DNA of 57,300 nt from Fortiea sp. LEGE XX443 (GTDB lineage: Bacteria; Cyanobacteriota; Cyanobacteriia; Cyanobacteriales; Nostocaceae), in NCBI RefSeq assembly GCF_015206815.1, contig NZ_JADEXZ010000032.1:1-57300 (forward strand). Direction: 5' to 3'. Shown here one piece after another: positions 8,722 through 19,138 of this stretch (positions are counted from its first letter, which is position 1; each line of letters starts with the position of its first letter). The translations under genes and the position numbers were made by a program. Under the pieces are notes generated by a model. That model was given only the letters and a program-made list of their open reading frames with translations, had not been told where the DNA came from and searched no databases.

Positions 8722-10956
8722 CTAGGGTACTTCAATCGGTATCAAAGCATTTTCTGGCACATAATCACAGAAATGCCCATGATCAGCCAACACTAAAATT
8801 AGACGCAGGGGATAATCAGGTGGAACTTGTAGGTCTGCCCAAGGCACAGATAACTCTAAACAAGTGTCTAAAGCTACTTGAGCGCGACTAAAGCGGGGCT
8901 GCCATTTAGAGTCTTCTGCGGCTTCTCGGAACTGTACAGATTGGGTCAGTAAATTAATTTCTAAATGATGGTGGTACAAATAATTCAGTGGCGCTTGCTC
9001 TGGCATATCTGCCAGAGGAATCGGGCTGTTGTGCATTGTCTTCTCAGGATAGAACCACAGCAAATTTAGCTCTGGTGGCAAATCCTGCCCTGGTACGGCT
9101 CCACTTTTGAAGTCCAGGCGTAAATAGAAATTCCGGTGATCTACCCCATACCAAAGTCGTTGGACGACACTGCTGTTGTGCATTGTGCCTCTTGCACCAC
9201 CAACTTCTATACGTCCGGCCTTGTCCCAATCCTGTTCATCACCTCTGCCATCAATAATGGGGTGAATAAAGCTTTGTGGGGTATGGTTTGAGCGGGCTTC
9301 ATGCACCTCTAAAGATTGTGATAGATAGGGTGGTATGGGTTCATTTAAGGCTTTGTAAATGCCACATAAATGTTCTCGAAATAATTGATCAAAGATGGCA
9401 TCTTGATTGGAAGAATGCCCTTCACCAAACCACCAAAACCAGTCTGAACCCTCAGCAGCATACAACGCTTCCCATGCTGCGGGGTTGCTTTCTTCTGTGG
9501 CTTCGGGATGACTTGCCAGCATTGCTCTGGCTTGGGTGAGGTAGTCCCAAGCCCGATTTTTAGCAGGGTCGCCAATCCAGGTTGTGAAGCTGCCATCTAC
9601 CCAGGAACCGCTATGTAATTGTTCTTGAGGGATGGTGGCTGTGGGGGGAAATTTTTGGACAAATTCGGAGACAGTAACGAGTTGGAGTTGGGGGTCATTA
9701 CTGAGATTTTGATATAAGGCTTCTAGGAAGAATTTGCCGTCTTGGGGATAAAATTCCCAACAATTTTCGCCATCCAAGGCGATGGTGACTAACCAAGGTT
9801 GTTCGCTGGGATTTTCTCGTTGCTTTTTGGCGATCGCTTGCAGGTGTGCCACTAAGTCGGCAGCAGCTTGTTTTGGCGGCATTGAACCGTAGGTAAAGCC
9901 GATTAAATCTGACAATCTATGGTCGCGGAAGACAATGGCCAAATCACCTGCTGGTGTTGTCAGGCGATAGGGTTGATACAGCAGTTCTGGTTGCTGGACA
10001 TTCCCTGCACCATCCCGATGGAAGAAGTGTTGCAGTGTCCAACCTAGGACTGCTTCATCTGAGCAAATCCATTGGAAGCCTTGTTTAACAATATACGGCA
10101 ATACTTCCGGGCTAACTGATTGTTCGGAAGGCCATAAACCTCGTGGTTCCTGTCCAAAACGGTCTGTATATAAATCCCAGGCTTTGCGTAAGTGGCGAGG
10201 AACGTCTTCTATCCACTGGAAGCGATGCTCTGGCAAGGTCATGTTTGGCACTGCCACCCGACCAGCGTTGGTATCAGCAAGCAAGGGCATAATTGGGTGA
10301 GTGTAAGGCGTGGTAGTGACTTCTAACTGCCCCGCCTGTTGCATTTTCCGGTGTTGGGGAATAATGCGGCTTAAGATTTCGCGCTGTTTGGCATAAATTT
10401 GCTGGCGATCGCTTAAATTAAAATTCCGCCCTTGTTTTAACCACCCAGCAATTTCTGGATCATCCCAAAACAGCGGGTCTATCCATGCTAGGTTGTGCCA
10501 AGCCAGCAAGTCACCATAATCCTCCACTCCCCAATTTGTCAAACACCAAGCTTGCCCTTTCTCTTGTCTTTGCTGATACAACTCGGCGTAGCGGGGATGG
10601 GGATCAATCAACGTGTGGTGATTGGCATCAAAAAAATGTTGAACGATAAATTCTTGCTGGTACTGCGTTAGTTTTTCAGCCGGGGTCAAGCTGGCTGTTA
10701 AATAAGGGTCAAAAGCCGTACCAGCAATGTAATCTTCTAGTTGCAATATCAGAGATGGTACCAGATTCACCGTTTGGTGTAACTTCGGATACTGTTCAAG
10801 AATTAATATTAAATCTAAATAATCTTTGGTTCCGTGCAGGCGTACCCAAGGAAGCTTGTACTGCTGAGTAGATGAAACTGAAACGCCGCTGTCAGGAGAT
10901 TTGTACAGCGGCTGATGTTGATGCCAGATAAAGGCAACGTAAAGTGGATGGGGCAT
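8722..10956 (-). CDS. Glycoside hydrolase family 57 protein
   Basis: A 744-residue GH57 enzyme, a family that cleaves or transfers alpha-1,4 (and alpha-1,6) glucan chains with retention. The family's first motif HQHQP is at residues 12-16; further in are GLWPSEQSV, WICSDEAVL and the ALDGENCWEFY stretch of the late catalytic motifs. The last 250 residues (after about 490) form a separate beta-rich region, as in long cyanobacterial members. No signal peptide, so it likely acts on cytoplasmic glycogen. The exact activity (amylase, branching enzyme, glucanotransferase) cannot be told from this reading. A GT4 gene similar to glucan-type transferases is at 16758 but not in the same operon. The next gene upstream on this strand, 11078, is 121 bases away behind a hairpin. 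Confidence 0.9.
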   Translation of the reverse strand: MPHPLYVAFIWHQHQPLYKSPDSGVSVSSTQQYKLPWVRLHGTKDYLDLILILEQYPKLHQTVNLVPSLILQLEDYIAGTAFDPYLTASLTPAEKLTQYQQEFIVQHFFDANHHTLIDPHPRYAELYQQRQEKGQAWCLTNWGVEDYGDLLAWHNLAWIDPLFWDDPEIAGWLKQGRNFNLSDRQQIYAKQREILSRIIPQHRKMQQAGQLEVTTTPYTHPIMPLLADTNAGRVAVPNMTLPEHRFQWIEDVPRHLRKAWDLYTDRFGQEPRGLWPSEQSVSPEVLPYIVKQGFQWICSDEAVLGWTLQHFFHRDGAGNVQQPELLYQPYRLTTPAGDLAIVFRDHRLSDLIGFTYGSMPPKQAAADLVAHLQAIAKKQRENPSEQPWLVTIALDGENCWEFYPQDGKFFLEALYQNLSNDPQLQLVTVSEFVQKFPPTATIPQEQLHSGSWVDGSFTTWIGDPAKNRAWDYLTQARAMLASHPEATEESNPAAWEALYAAEGSDWFWWFGEGHSSNQDAIFDQLFREHLCGIYKALNEPIPPYLSQSLEVHEARSNHTPQSFIHPIIDGRGDEQDWDKAGRIEVGGARGTMHNSSVVQRLWYGVDHRNFYLRLDFKSGAVPGQDLPPELNLLWFYPEKTMHNSPIPLADMPEQAPLNYLYHHHLEINLLTQSVQFREAAEDSKWQPRFSRAQVALDTCLELSVPWADLQVPPDYPLRLILVLADHGHFCDYVPENALIPIEVP

Positions 10957-11011
10957 AATATTTAAGTAGTGATTAGGGATTAAGGATTAGGGTTTGGGGC
11001 TTAATTAAAGC

Positions 11012-11058
11012 CAAAAGTAAAAAGTAAAAAGCTTTTTACTTTTACCTTTTTACTTTTG
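11012..11058. repeat. A/T-rich inverted repeat
   Basis: CAAAAGTAAAAAGTAAAAAG pairs imperfectly with the following CTTTTTACTTTTACC... and TTTTTACTTTTG, a long hairpin with GCTTTTT at its turn. It sits between the NifU-like gene and the GH57 gene on the minus strand and may end the NifU-like transcript or be a dispersed repeat. Confidence 0.5.
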
Positions 11059-11077
11059 ACTTCCTATTCCCCAGTCC

Positions 11078-11308
11078 CTAAATTACTTGCTCGACTTCAG
11101 CGATTTCAGGAATCATTTCTCGCAGGCGGCGTTCAATACCCATTCTCAATGTCATTGTGGAGCTAGGGCAAGAACCACAAGCACCTTGTAACCGCAATCT
11201 GACCACAGGGCCATCAAGTTCCACGAGTTCCACATTACCGCCATCAGAAATCAAATAGGGGCGCATTTCATCTAAAACGGTTTCTACGTTGTCAATTGTC
11301 AGTTCCAT
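11078..11308 (-). CDS. NifU-like (Nfu) iron-sulfur cluster scaffold/carrier
   Basis: A 76-residue protein that is just the NifU C-terminal domain, with the CGSCPSS motif (Cys44 and Cys47) that holds a bridging [4Fe-4S] cluster between two monomers. In cyanobacteria such stand-alone Nfu proteins pass clusters to apoproteins, including photosystem I. Length and motif position are normal for the family. It is a single gene, with a 387-base empty spacer upstream. It could in principle be called nifU-C or nfuA-like; there is no degenerate A-type domain, so it is not NfuA proper. Confidence 0.95.
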   Translation of the reverse strand: MELTIDNVETVLDEMRPYLISDGGNVELVELDGPVVRLRLQGACGSCPSSTMTLRMGIERRLREMIPEIAEVEQVI

Positions 11309-11695
11309 TGTTTTAGACCTGTGAAGTTAGTGATGGTCATTAGGTATGAGTTTGTTGTAGATTTTTGGCACTACTACCAACTCAATACCCATAACTTTAT
11401 TTTTTAGCTTTGTTACATCAATGCTAGATCCAATTGCCCCTAGATTGCCTGTCGTACTTTTTTCTTTCCCTTTTGTGACAGAACCAATGACAGCATAAAG
11501 CAGTCTTCTGGAGATTCGTGAACTTACTAGTGAACACAGGTGAAAGACATCATAACTTTACACTACTCCCTACCCATAGCTGTAGTGTTTCCATATACAT
11601 TCGGAAAAAGCTAATTTTGGCTTCGGGAATTTCTCCCTACTTTCTCACTTTCTTCAATCCAGTTTCAACAGACAAGCTTCTTGCTTAAGTTCTGA
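11309..11695. other. Intergenic region without recognised genes
   Basis: No ORF with protein-like content, no clear hairpin terminator and no repeat of note was seen on either strand. It probably holds the promoter of the NifU-like gene and the 3' end of the histidine kinase transcript. Confidence 0.5.
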
Positions 11696-13453
11696 TTAAC
11701 AAGCACAATCTAAGTTGTTATCAGTTGATGAGACAAGAACTGGTTGCTGATACAAAGGTACTGTAAAGGTAACAGTTGAGCCAAGCCCTTCACCCAAGCT
11801 GTAAAAATGCACTTCACCACCCATTGCTTCAATCAACTTTTGGGATATTACCAGTCCCAATCCTGTACCACCATACTGGCGAGTCCGAGAACCATCTACT
11901 TGAGAAAATAATTGAAATAGTTTGTCTTGTTTGTCTAAAGAAACACCAATTCCGGTGTCCGCTACTCTGACTCTGACCATGCCAGGGAATTGTTGTTCTT
12001 GGAATTTGACCTTTTTCTGTACAATGTCGGCAGTGATGGTAATACCGCCTTCATGGGTAAATTTGATGGCATTGTTTACCAAGTTAATCATAACTTGGAG
12101 CAACCCTTGATAATTTCCTTGGACAACGATTTCATCGCAGGTGGTGGGAATTTGTATCCTCAAACTGAGATTTTTCATCTCAGCTTGGGGACGCATGAAA
12201 CTTTCTACACCACAAAATAGCTCATCCAAGTTAACGGCAGCGCAATCTAATTCCATTTTGCCTGCTTCGATTTTGGCGATATCCAAAATGTCGTTGATGA
12301 TGCTGAGTAGGTGAATTGAGGATTGATGCGCTTCTAGAAGAAACTGATGTTGTTCTTGTGGGTCATCTGCCATACCGTCTAGTATCAGCTTCAAGAAACC
12401 AATCATCCCATTGAGGGGAGTGCGAATTTCATGGGAGACGTTGGCTAAAAATTCACTCTTGAGGCGAGAGGCTTCTTCAGCTTTTTGACGGGCTGCTTCT
12501 AATTCTTTATATAAAGTAGCATGAGCGATCGCAGTTCCTAGTTGATCTGCTACTTCTTTTGCTAATTCTAGTTCTGCATTCGTCAGTGGGTAACACTCAT
12601 CCCGCAAACTTAGGGCAATCAAGCCATTTGCTTGGTCTTGATAGCTTGTTGCTACCACTAAAACTTTTTGTTCTGGAGACAGAGTATATCCTGTCACTTC
12701 CATTACAGTTGGATCGAGGGTTGCTAATGCTTGGACAAATGCTGGCTCAGAAGCTACTTCTATTTCTAAGCCAAGCATAGAACTGCGCTCTGGCTGATGA
12801 TACTCTGCTATAACTCGTACTTTTGAGCTAGAGGGCTGATAAGGACAGATAATGCAACGTTCTACCTTCAGTGCTTTACCCAAACTATCTACTGTTTGTT
12901 GCCAAATTATGTCTAAGTCCAAAGTTCGCCGAATATTTCTAGTAATTTTATTTACTAGTTTTTGATGTTGCTGCGAACGTAAAGCCAACTCGATTGGTGT
13001 AGGAGCTTTTGGCTTAATATTGAGTTCTTTTTGATGAACTGTTGCCTGTAATAACCGTCCCATGACTACAACTGTAGTGGCAGCAGTTCCCAGGGCTGGC
13101 ATGATTGGACAAATTACTAATTCCAACTCGCACAACTCTTGGTAGTAGCGAAACCAACACTGTAACTTTTCTGGCACCAAACTTTCTAGAATTCGGTGCA
13201 ACCGTTCCAGATAGGCTACCTTATCCACTGGCGCAAAAGTTTCATCTTCATGGCTGCCATTCACTATTTGCTCAGGGTTTAATCCCAGGACTTCGCTTTG
13301 CTGCCAATAAAATGTTAAGTAGCGTCCTGAAGCATCTTGCGTGTATACCAACTCAGATCCTAGAGCCGGTAACGAGCCATTAGTTTGATTAGCTATGTCT
13401 TCCAGATTTTGAGAAAATAAGTTCGGCAATTGGGAGTTGGCAGTAATAGTCAT
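11696..13453 (-). CDS. GAF-domain sensor histidine kinase
   Basis: About 585 residues. An N-terminal PAS-like region (YLTFYWQQSEVLGLN) is followed by a GAF domain (about 170-320), a coiled linker, and a HisKA-HATPase core: phospho-acceptor His in NVSHEIRTPLNG (about 341), N box NLVNNAIKF, G1 ADTGIGV, G2 YGGTGLGLVISQ. No membrane helix and no receiver domain, so it is a cytoplasmic sensor passing phosphate to a regulator encoded elsewhere. Start: the frame is open to a TTG at 13480, but the ATG at 13453 (MTITANSQ) is preferred; neither has a strong ribosome site. The GAF domain lacks an obvious chromophore Cys, so I do not call it a phytochrome. Confidence 0.92.
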   Translation of the reverse strand: MTITANSQLPNLFSQNLEDIANQTNGSLPALGSELVYTQDASGRYLTFYWQQSEVLGLNPEQIVNGSHEDETFAPVDKVAYLERLHRILESLVPEKLQCWFRYYQELCELELVICPIMPALGTAATTVVVMGRLLQATVHQKELNIKPKAPTPIELALRSQQHQKLVNKITRNIRRTLDLDIIWQQTVDSLGKALKVERCIICPYQPSSSKVRVIAEYHQPERSSMLGLEIEVASEPAFVQALATLDPTVMEVTGYTLSPEQKVLVVATSYQDQANGLIALSLRDECYPLTNAELELAKEVADQLGTAIAHATLYKELEAARQKAEEASRLKSEFLANVSHEIRTPLNGMIGFLKLILDGMADDPQEQHQFLLEAHQSSIHLLSIINDILDIAKIEAGKMELDCAAVNLDELFCGVESFMRPQAEMKNLSLRIQIPTTCDEIVVQGNYQGLLQVMINLVNNAIKFTHEGGITITADIVQKKVKFQEQQFPGMVRVRVADTGIGVSLDKQDKLFQLFSQVDGSRTRQYGGTGLGLVISQKLIEAMGGEVHFYSLGEGLGSTVTFTVPLYQQPVLVSSTDNNLDCAC

Positions 13454-13632
13454 TAATCGAGTTGGGTAGACAAGTGGCAACTCAATATAGTTTTGCTAAA
13501 GCTGCTGCAAACTTGGCAGACAATATTACAGCTTTTGCATACTTACATTGGTATTTTGACTGTTATGGCATTGATAATTTACAAACTTTACATTTGTTTC
13601 CTTGTCTATTGACAGCTTATATATTGTTGCTG

Positions 13633-13869
13633 TCAATCATTCCATTCACCTCTAGGCGGAACAGGTGTGCGATAGGGAGTACGAGTCAGTTCGTCATCTC
13701 TAGGAACCTCACCCCGCAACCATTGGCGGATGGCTACTTCAATTACTTTACTGGGGTCATTGGTAAGATGCTGAATTTGCTCTAGTAATTCAGAATCTAA
13801 GCGGACAGCGATTTCTACCTTATCGGCTTGTTGTTGCTCCCCGTCGGTAGCTTTTTCTTTCATATTCAT
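13633..13869 (-). CDS. Small ribbon-helix-helix-like protein
   Basis: A 78-residue protein with VEIAVRLDSELLEQIQHL, then a second helix (PSKVIEVAIRQWL), a strand-helix-helix order typical of CopG/Arc-like DNA binders that often act as antitoxins or autorepressors. The tail is acidic and Pro-rich. No toxin partner lies next to it, so a stand-alone regulator is as likely. The frame extends to a GTG at 13926, but the ATG at 13869 (or 13863) starts just before the polar leader and is preferred; no clear ribosome site. The next 600 bases upstream hold no gene. Confidence 0.65.
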   Translation of the reverse strand: MNMKEKATDGEQQQADKVEIAVRLDSELLEQIQHLTNDPSKVIEVAIRQWLRGEVPRDDELTRTPYRTPVPPRGEWND

Positions 13870-14227
13870 AGGTTTATATACTCTGAAATTGTTTTGTCTA
13901 AAGCTTTGTGAAGTAGTTCTACTCACATTTCGGGTTAGTTTACTGACAAATCTTAAAGGTATAGTTACATAGTTCCCCGAAATCTTACCAAAAGTAACAG
14001 CATGAAATTTTAAGTCGCAATTTTCGTAGAACTAACAGGACAATGCTCTGGAAGTTTTGTCAGTAAATCAGTATATCTGAGCATTTACGGGGTGTAACTG
14101 CCCACGATATCTACACTATGTACTTAATATATATTTATTGTACGCTGCTGTTTGATCAATACTTGTAAGGAAAAATGGACTTAATTATATAGATTTTATA
14201 TAGATTTGCAAAATACATAAGAGTCAA

Positions 14228-14388
14228 CTGAAGTATGAAGTGTGAAGTCTGAAGTCTGAAAGGGTATCTCTTAATAGAGGGCTGGAGCATAAATCAGGAG
14301 AAACTAAATCTTTTTTCGCCTACCATAAGGCTTATAAGCTGCTACGCAGCTTATTTCATACTTCATACTTCACCCTTCATACTTCATG
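14228..14388. repeat. Pair of inverted heptameric repeat arrays
   Basis: GAAGTAT/GAAGTGT/GAAGTCT units at 14228-14260 face TTCATAC/TTCACCC units at 14355-14388 about 95 bases away, with a smaller palindrome (AAGCTGC TACGCAGCTT) near 14337 between them. The whole could fold into one large hairpin. It lies in the 13870-14472 spacer, 85 bases before lepA; the rest of the spacer is AT-rich with no gene seen. Confidence 0.65.
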
Positions 14389-14472
14389 GCAGCGTCTTGG
14401 CGAAGAAAGCATTAAAATACATGAAGTAAATCGCTTGTTTAACCTTGGTTGCTACTTCAGCAAAAATAGTAT

Positions 14473-16284
14473 ATGACTGACGTTCCCGCAGTTCGCATTC
14501 GCAATTTCTGTATTATTGCTCACATTGATCACGGGAAATCAACCCTCGCCGATCGCCTACTGCAAGCTACTGGCACTGTTGATGTAAGGCAGATGAAGGA
14601 ACAGTTTCTCGACAATATGGATTTAGAACGGGAGCGCGGCATTACAATTAAGCTGCAAGCTGCCCGGATGAACTATCAAGGTAAAGATGGTCAGCAGTAT
14701 GTATTAAATTTAATTGATACGCCAGGACACGTAGATTTTTCCTATGAAGTGTCTCGCAGTTTAGCTGCTTGTGAAGGAGCGCTGTTGGTTGTGGACGCGT
14801 CTCAAGGTGTGGAAGCGCAAACTTTGGCCAATGTCTATTTGGCGCTGGAGCATAATTTAGAAATCATTACAGTTTTAAATAAAATTGACCTCCCAGGGGC
14901 AGAACCAGACCGAGTAATTAGCGAAATCGAAGAAATTATCGGTTTAGATTGCAGTGGGGCAATTTTGGCTTCGGCGAAAGAAGGAATTGGGATTGATGAG
15001 ATTTTAGAGGCGATTGTTGAACGTGTACCACCAGCACCCAACACAGTAGATGAAAAATTACGGGCATTAATTTTTGATAGCTATTACGATCCCTACCGGG
15101 GTGTAATTGTGTATTTCCGGGTGATGGATGGTCGGTTGAAAAAAGGCGATCGCGTCTATCTGATGGCATCCGGCACAGAATACGAAATCGACGAGTTGGG
15201 TGTACTCTCCCCCACCCAGAAACAAGTTGAAGAACTGCACGCCGGGGAAGTGGGTTATTTGGCAGCAGCAATTAGAGCCGTAGCGGATGCACGGGTAGGC
15301 GATACCATTACTTTATCTAATGCGAAAGCTCCAGAACCCTTGCCTGGTTACACCGAAGCCAACCCGATGGTCTTCTGTGGGATGTTCCCCATTGATGCTG
15401 ACCAATTTGAAGACTTGCGAGAAGCTTTAGAAAAGCTGAGACTTAATGATGCTGCCTTGCATTACGAACCGGAAACTTCTAGCGCGATGGGTTTTGGTTT
15501 CCGTTGTGGTTTCTTGGGCTTATTACACATGGAAATCGTCCAAGAACGACTGGAACGGGAATACAACTTGGATTTAATTATTACCGCTCCATCAGTAGTT
15601 TACCGTGTAACTACCGTTAAAGGTGAAGAATTATATATTGATAATCCTAGCCATTTGCCAGCCCCCAACGATCGCGAAAAAATTGAAGAACCCTACGTGC
15701 AAGTAGAGATGATTACGCCGGAAACCTATGTCGGCACATTGATGGAGTTATCGCAAAATCGGCGTGGTATTTTCAAAGATATGAAATATCTCGCCCAAGG
15801 ACGTACCACCCTTACCTATGAGTTACCGTTAGCTGAAGTTGTCACCGACTTTTTTGATCAGATGAAATCGCGATCGCGTGGTTATGCCAGTATGGAATAT
15901 CATCTCATCGGCTACCGCGAAAATCCCTTGGTGAAGCTGGATATCATGATTAACGGCGACCCCGTTGATTCTTTAGCGATGATTGTCCACCGAGATAAAG
16001 CTTACAACGTCGGGCGATCGATGGCAGAGAAACTTAAAGAATTGATTCCCCGCCATCAATTTAAAGTGCCAATTCAAGCATCAATTGGCAGTAAAGTTAT
16101 TGCCAGTGAACATATCCCCGCTTTACGCAAAGATGTATTAGCTAAATGTTATGGTGGTGACATCAGCCGGAAGAAGAAACTTTTGCAAAAGCAAGCCAAA
16201 GGTAAGAAACGGATGAAATCTGTAGGTACGGTGGATGTACCACAGGAAGCTTTTATGGCAGTGTTGCGTTTAGATCAAAATTAA
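14473..16284 (+). CDS. lepA: Elongation factor 4 (LepA), ribosomal back-translocase GTPase
   Basis: A 603-residue translational GTPase of normal LepA length. G1 AHIDHGKST is at 16-24, then the switch region RERGIT, G3 DTPGHVDF and G4 NKIDLP. EF-G-like domains follow, and the end has the LepA-specific basic C-terminal domain ([22 protein letters not shown]) in place of EF-G domain IV. It acts on ribosomes with mis-set tRNAs, mainly under stress. Single gene; a roughly 90-base leader after the heptamer repeats. No oddities seen. Confidence 0.98.
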   Translation: MTDVPAVRIRNFCIIAHIDHGKSTLADRLLQATGTVDVRQMKEQFLDNMDLERERGITIKLQAARMNYQGKDGQQYVLNLIDTPGHVDFSYEVSRSLAACEGALLVVDASQGVEAQTLANVYLALEHNLEIITVLNKIDLPGAEPDRVISEIEEIIGLDCSGAILASAKEGIGIDEILEAIVERVPPAPNTVDEKLRALIFDSYYDPYRGVIVYFRVMDGRLKKGDRVYLMASGTEYEIDELGVLSPTQKQVEELHAGEVGYLAAAIRAVADARVGDTITLSNAKAPEPLPGYTEANPMVFCGMFPIDADQFEDLREALEKLRLNDAALHYEPETSSAMGFGFRCGFLGLLHMEIVQERLEREYNLDLIITAPSVVYRVTTVKGEELYIDNPSHLPAPNDREKIEEPYVQVEMITPETYVGTLMELSQNRRGIFKDMKYLAQGRTTLTYELPLAEVVTDFFDQMKSRSRGYASMEYHLIGYRENPLVKLDIMINGDPVDSLAMIVHRDKAYNVGRSMAEKLKELIPRHQFKVPIQASIGSKVIASEHIPALRKDVLAKCYGGDISRKKKLLQKQAKGKKRMKSVGTVDVPQEAFMAVLRLDQN

Positions 16285-16757
16285 ATAGGCATCTAGTGAA
16301 AATGAGTGTAGAGACGATACATGTAACGTCTCTACAAGGGTTTAAGGTAACGCATGATGAATTTCTGGAGATGTCTAATAAACACGGTTATTAACTACAT
16401 ACAACCAAGAAATAACAAGGAATGTATAAAGGGAAGATTCTTCAGTGTGAATTCTCTTAACATTCCTTTATTTATTTCCTGATGATTTTGATTCAAGCCT
16501 GAAAACAAGCAAAGTACGGTGAGATGCTCAAACTCGCAAGAGGGGTAAGGTACTTCATCCCCTGGGGACATTTATCAATTAATCTAAGAAGTTTCATGAG
16601 GTATTTGCGAATTTGCTCAACCTTGTTACTCTGTGATCTATCCTTAAAATTATTAAAAAACTTTAGTAAACTTACTTACTCAATTGATTTCTTCTCCTTG
16701 TATTTTTAGATAAATCTAGTTTTTGAGAAATTTATAAAACTTTGGAGAGTTTAGTAA
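16285..16757. other. Spacer with a palindromic repeat, no gene
   Basis: GTAGAGACG (16308-16316) and CGTCTCTAC (16327-16335) form a 9-bp stem; a closely related stem is at 49308-49346. A second weak inverted pair AAGGAATGT / ACATTCCTT spans about 16415-16470. It may stop lepA transcription. A 61-codon open frame at 16524 has no protein-like features. The remainder is AT-rich leader of the GT4 gene. Confidence 0.55.
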
Positions 16758-17948
16758 ATGAAAATATTAGTATTAAGTTGGGAGTTTCCACCAAGGATAG
16801 TAGGCGGGATTGCAAGACATGTGGCAGAGTTGTACCCGGAACTCGCTAAGTTGGGACATGAAGTTCACTTAGTGACAGTAGAGTTCGGTCAAGCGCCGAT
16901 GTATGAAGTGGTTGAAGGTATAAATGTGCATCGAGTACCAGTGGGACATAGTAGTGATTTTTTCCACTGGGTTGTGAATCTCAACCAGAGCATGGGACAT
17001 CATGGTGGTAAGTTAATTTTAGAGGAAGGCCCCTTTGATTTAATCCATGCCCATGATTGGTTAGTTGGAGATGCAGCGATCGCTCTTAAGCATAATTTTA
17101 AAATCCCCTTAATAGCAACAATCCACGCCACAGAATACGGACGCTACAACGGTATTCATAGCGATATCCAAAGTTATATTCATGGCAAAGAAAACTTACT
17201 AGCTTACGATGCTTGGCGGATTATCGTTTGTAGTGAGTACATGCGAGGGGAAGTTGAACGCACACTCAAAAGTCCTTGGGACAAAATTGATGTGATACAT
17301 AACGGTATCCGTCCTGAAAAGAAACAGCATCACGAAGAATATTTTCATGCCCAAGATTTTCGCCGCCAATTTGCCGAAGATAGTGAAAAAATTGTTTATT
17401 ATGTCGGACGAATGAGCTACGAAAAAGGTGTATCAGTATTATTGAATGCTGCACCTAAGGTACTTGCGGCAATGGGTGGTAACGTTAAATTTGTGCTTAT
17501 TGGTGGCGGTAATACCGATCATCTTAAACGGCAAGCGGCAGATTTGGGTATTTGGCACAAATGTTATTTCACTGGTTTTCTGTCGGATGAATACTTAGAT
17601 AAATTCCAAACCATCGCTGACTGTGCAGTATTCCCTAGTTTTTACGAACCCTTTGGTATTGTAGCCTTAGAAAGCTTTGCATCTCGTGTTCCTGTAGTGG
17701 TTTCGGATACAGGTGGTTTCCCCGAAGTTGTGCAGCATACTAAAACTGGTATTGTTACCTGGGTGAATAATCCTGATTCTTTAGCGTGGGGAATTTTAGA
17801 AGTTTTGAAAAACCCCGGATATCAACAGTGGTTGATAGATAACGCTTATGAGGATTTAGGACGGCGCTTTAGCTGGCCAAAATTAGCCAAGCAAACAGAA
17901 TCAGTTTATCAGCGAGTTGTAGAGGAGCGATCGCAAGTTGAGTGGTAA
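16758..17948 (+). CDS. GT4-family glycosyltransferase
   Basis: A 396-residue GT-B fold enzyme. The N-terminal domain starts MKILVLSWEFPPRIVGGIARH, with the Gly-rich loop of GT4 and of glycogen synthase-like enzymes; the C-terminal domain has YVGRMSYEKG and the E-x7-E motif EPFGIVALE that binds the sugar nucleotide. It would move a sugar from a nucleotide donor (UDP- or ADP-sugar) with retention. The acceptor cannot be told. GAGAG lies 11 bases before the ATG. Single gene, 164 bases before the cyanophycinase-like gene on the same strand. Confidence 0.92.
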   Translation: MKILVLSWEFPPRIVGGIARHVAELYPELAKLGHEVHLVTVEFGQAPMYEVVEGINVHRVPVGHSSDFFHWVVNLNQSMGHHGGKLILEEGPFDLIHAHDWLVGDAAIALKHNFKIPLIATIHATEYGRYNGIHSDIQSYIHGKENLLAYDAWRIIVCSEYMRGEVERTLKSPWDKIDVIHNGIRPEKKQHHEEYFHAQDFRRQFAEDSEKIVYYVGRMSYEKGVSVLLNAAPKVLAAMGGNVKFVLIGGGNTDHLKRQAADLGIWHKCYFTGFLSDEYLDKFQTIADCAVFPSFYEPFGIVALESFASRVPVVVSDTGGFPEVVQHTKTGIVTWVNNPDSLAWGILEVLKNPGYQQWLIDNAYEDLGRRFSWPKLAKQTESVYQRVVEERSQVEW

Positions 17949-18112
17949 TTAAACACAGAGTAAAACTGAGGATACCGCCGAGAGATGCAGAGAATAAATG
18001 TTCACCCTGGGCTATTTTGCGTTAAAAAACATTACAAGCCCTGTACGCTGGGAATTTTAAGCCTTCTGATGCGAGAGTAAACAATAAATGCAGTTTGCTC
18101 TAAAAACTTAGT

Positions 18113-19138
18113 ATGACGAAGGCATTCCCAGATATAGCAAAGTTCTGGAACAATTTGGGAACTGTGTTGTTAAGGATGGGTGCCAGTTTAATAACCCGTC
18201 TTACAGCATACCTGAAACGCCACTTTATTGACAACACTGTTGATGTTGTTCTGCCCCTTCCCCGATTAGCAGGCCCAGTGCTGAACTTAGGCGGGGGAGG
18301 CCCCGATGTTGAGAAAGCCATGCAATGGATGATTGACCAAGTGCGGGGAAGTACTAGCAGCGCTACTAAAGTTGATGTGGTAGTTATCCGCACCTATGGT
18401 GGTGATGATTATAATCACCTCATCCATCGCATGAGAGGTGTGAACTCTGTCAAGACTCTCATCATTAGCAACCGCCAAGATGCCAACAGAAATGATCTCG
18501 TCGAAAAAGTCAGAAAAGCTGGGGTAGTTTTCTTTGCTGGTGGGGATCAATGCCAATACATCCGCAGTTGGAAAAACACCAGACTAGAGAATGCGGTGCG
18601 AGAAGTCTACACCAGAGGCGGTGCAATTGGTGGGACTAGTGCGGGTGCAATGATTCATAGTGAGTATATCTACGATTCTTGTGCTTGCGAAGACAGCATA
18701 GAAACTAAGGAGATCCTCGAAGACCCTTATCGGAATATCACCTTTACATACGACTTTTTTCAATGGAGTCATTTGCGCGGAACCATCATTGATACCCACT
18801 TTGATAGTCGTAAACGCATGGGTCGAATTATGGCTTTCATTGCGCGGCAAATTCAGGATGGTAAAGCTAACCGTGTTTTAGGGATAGCAATTAGCGAGGA
18901 GACATCCGTTGTAGTAGATAAGTATGGTGTGGTCAAGGTGATGGGAAGAAATGCCGCCTATTTTGTTCTAGGAGATCATCCGCCAGAGGTTTGCAAACCC
19001 CGAACTCCTCTTACTTACCATGACTACAAAATTTGGCGAGTTCCCACAGGTGAAACCTTCGACCTCAAAAACCCACCAAATCGAGGTTATTACTTCAGAA
19101 GTGTGAAGCGGGGACGGTTTAATTCAGATCCTTACTGA
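18113..19138 (+). CDS. Cyanophycinase-like serine peptidase (family S51)
   Basis: A 341-residue hydrolase with the S51 nucleophile motif GGTSAGAMI (Ser176), preceded by GGDQCQYIR, the oxyanion/substrate segment of cyanophycinases and peptidase E. Cyanophycinase cuts the Asp-Arg storage polymer cyanophycin to beta-Asp-Arg dipeptides. This protein has a roughly 50-residue N-terminal extension and no cyanophycin synthetase next to it, so it may be a paralog with another substrate; true cyanophycinases are usually about 270-300 residues. No signal peptide seen. Strong family call, moderate function call. Confidence 0.85.
   Translation: MTKAFPDIAKFWNNLGTVLLRMGASLITRLTAYLKRHFIDNTVDVVLPLPRLAGPVLNLGGGGPDVEKAMQWMIDQVRGSTSSATKVDVVVIRTYGGDDYNHLIHRMRGVNSVKTLIISNRQDANRNDLVEKVRKAGVVFFAGGDQCQYIRSWKNTRLENAVREVYTRGGAIGGTSAGAMIHSEYIYDSCACEDSIETKEILEDPYRNITFTYDFFQWSHLRGTIIDTHFDSRKRMGRIMAFIARQIQDGKANRVLGIAISEETSVVVDKYGVVKVMGRNAAYFVLGDHPPEVCKPRTPLTYHDYKIWRVPTGETFDLKNPPNRGYYFRSVKRGRFNSDPY

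Noticed and set aside
16524-16709. 61-codon open frame before the GT4 gene
   Set aside because: Composition looks like AT-rich spacer, no ribosome site, no recognisable protein pattern.
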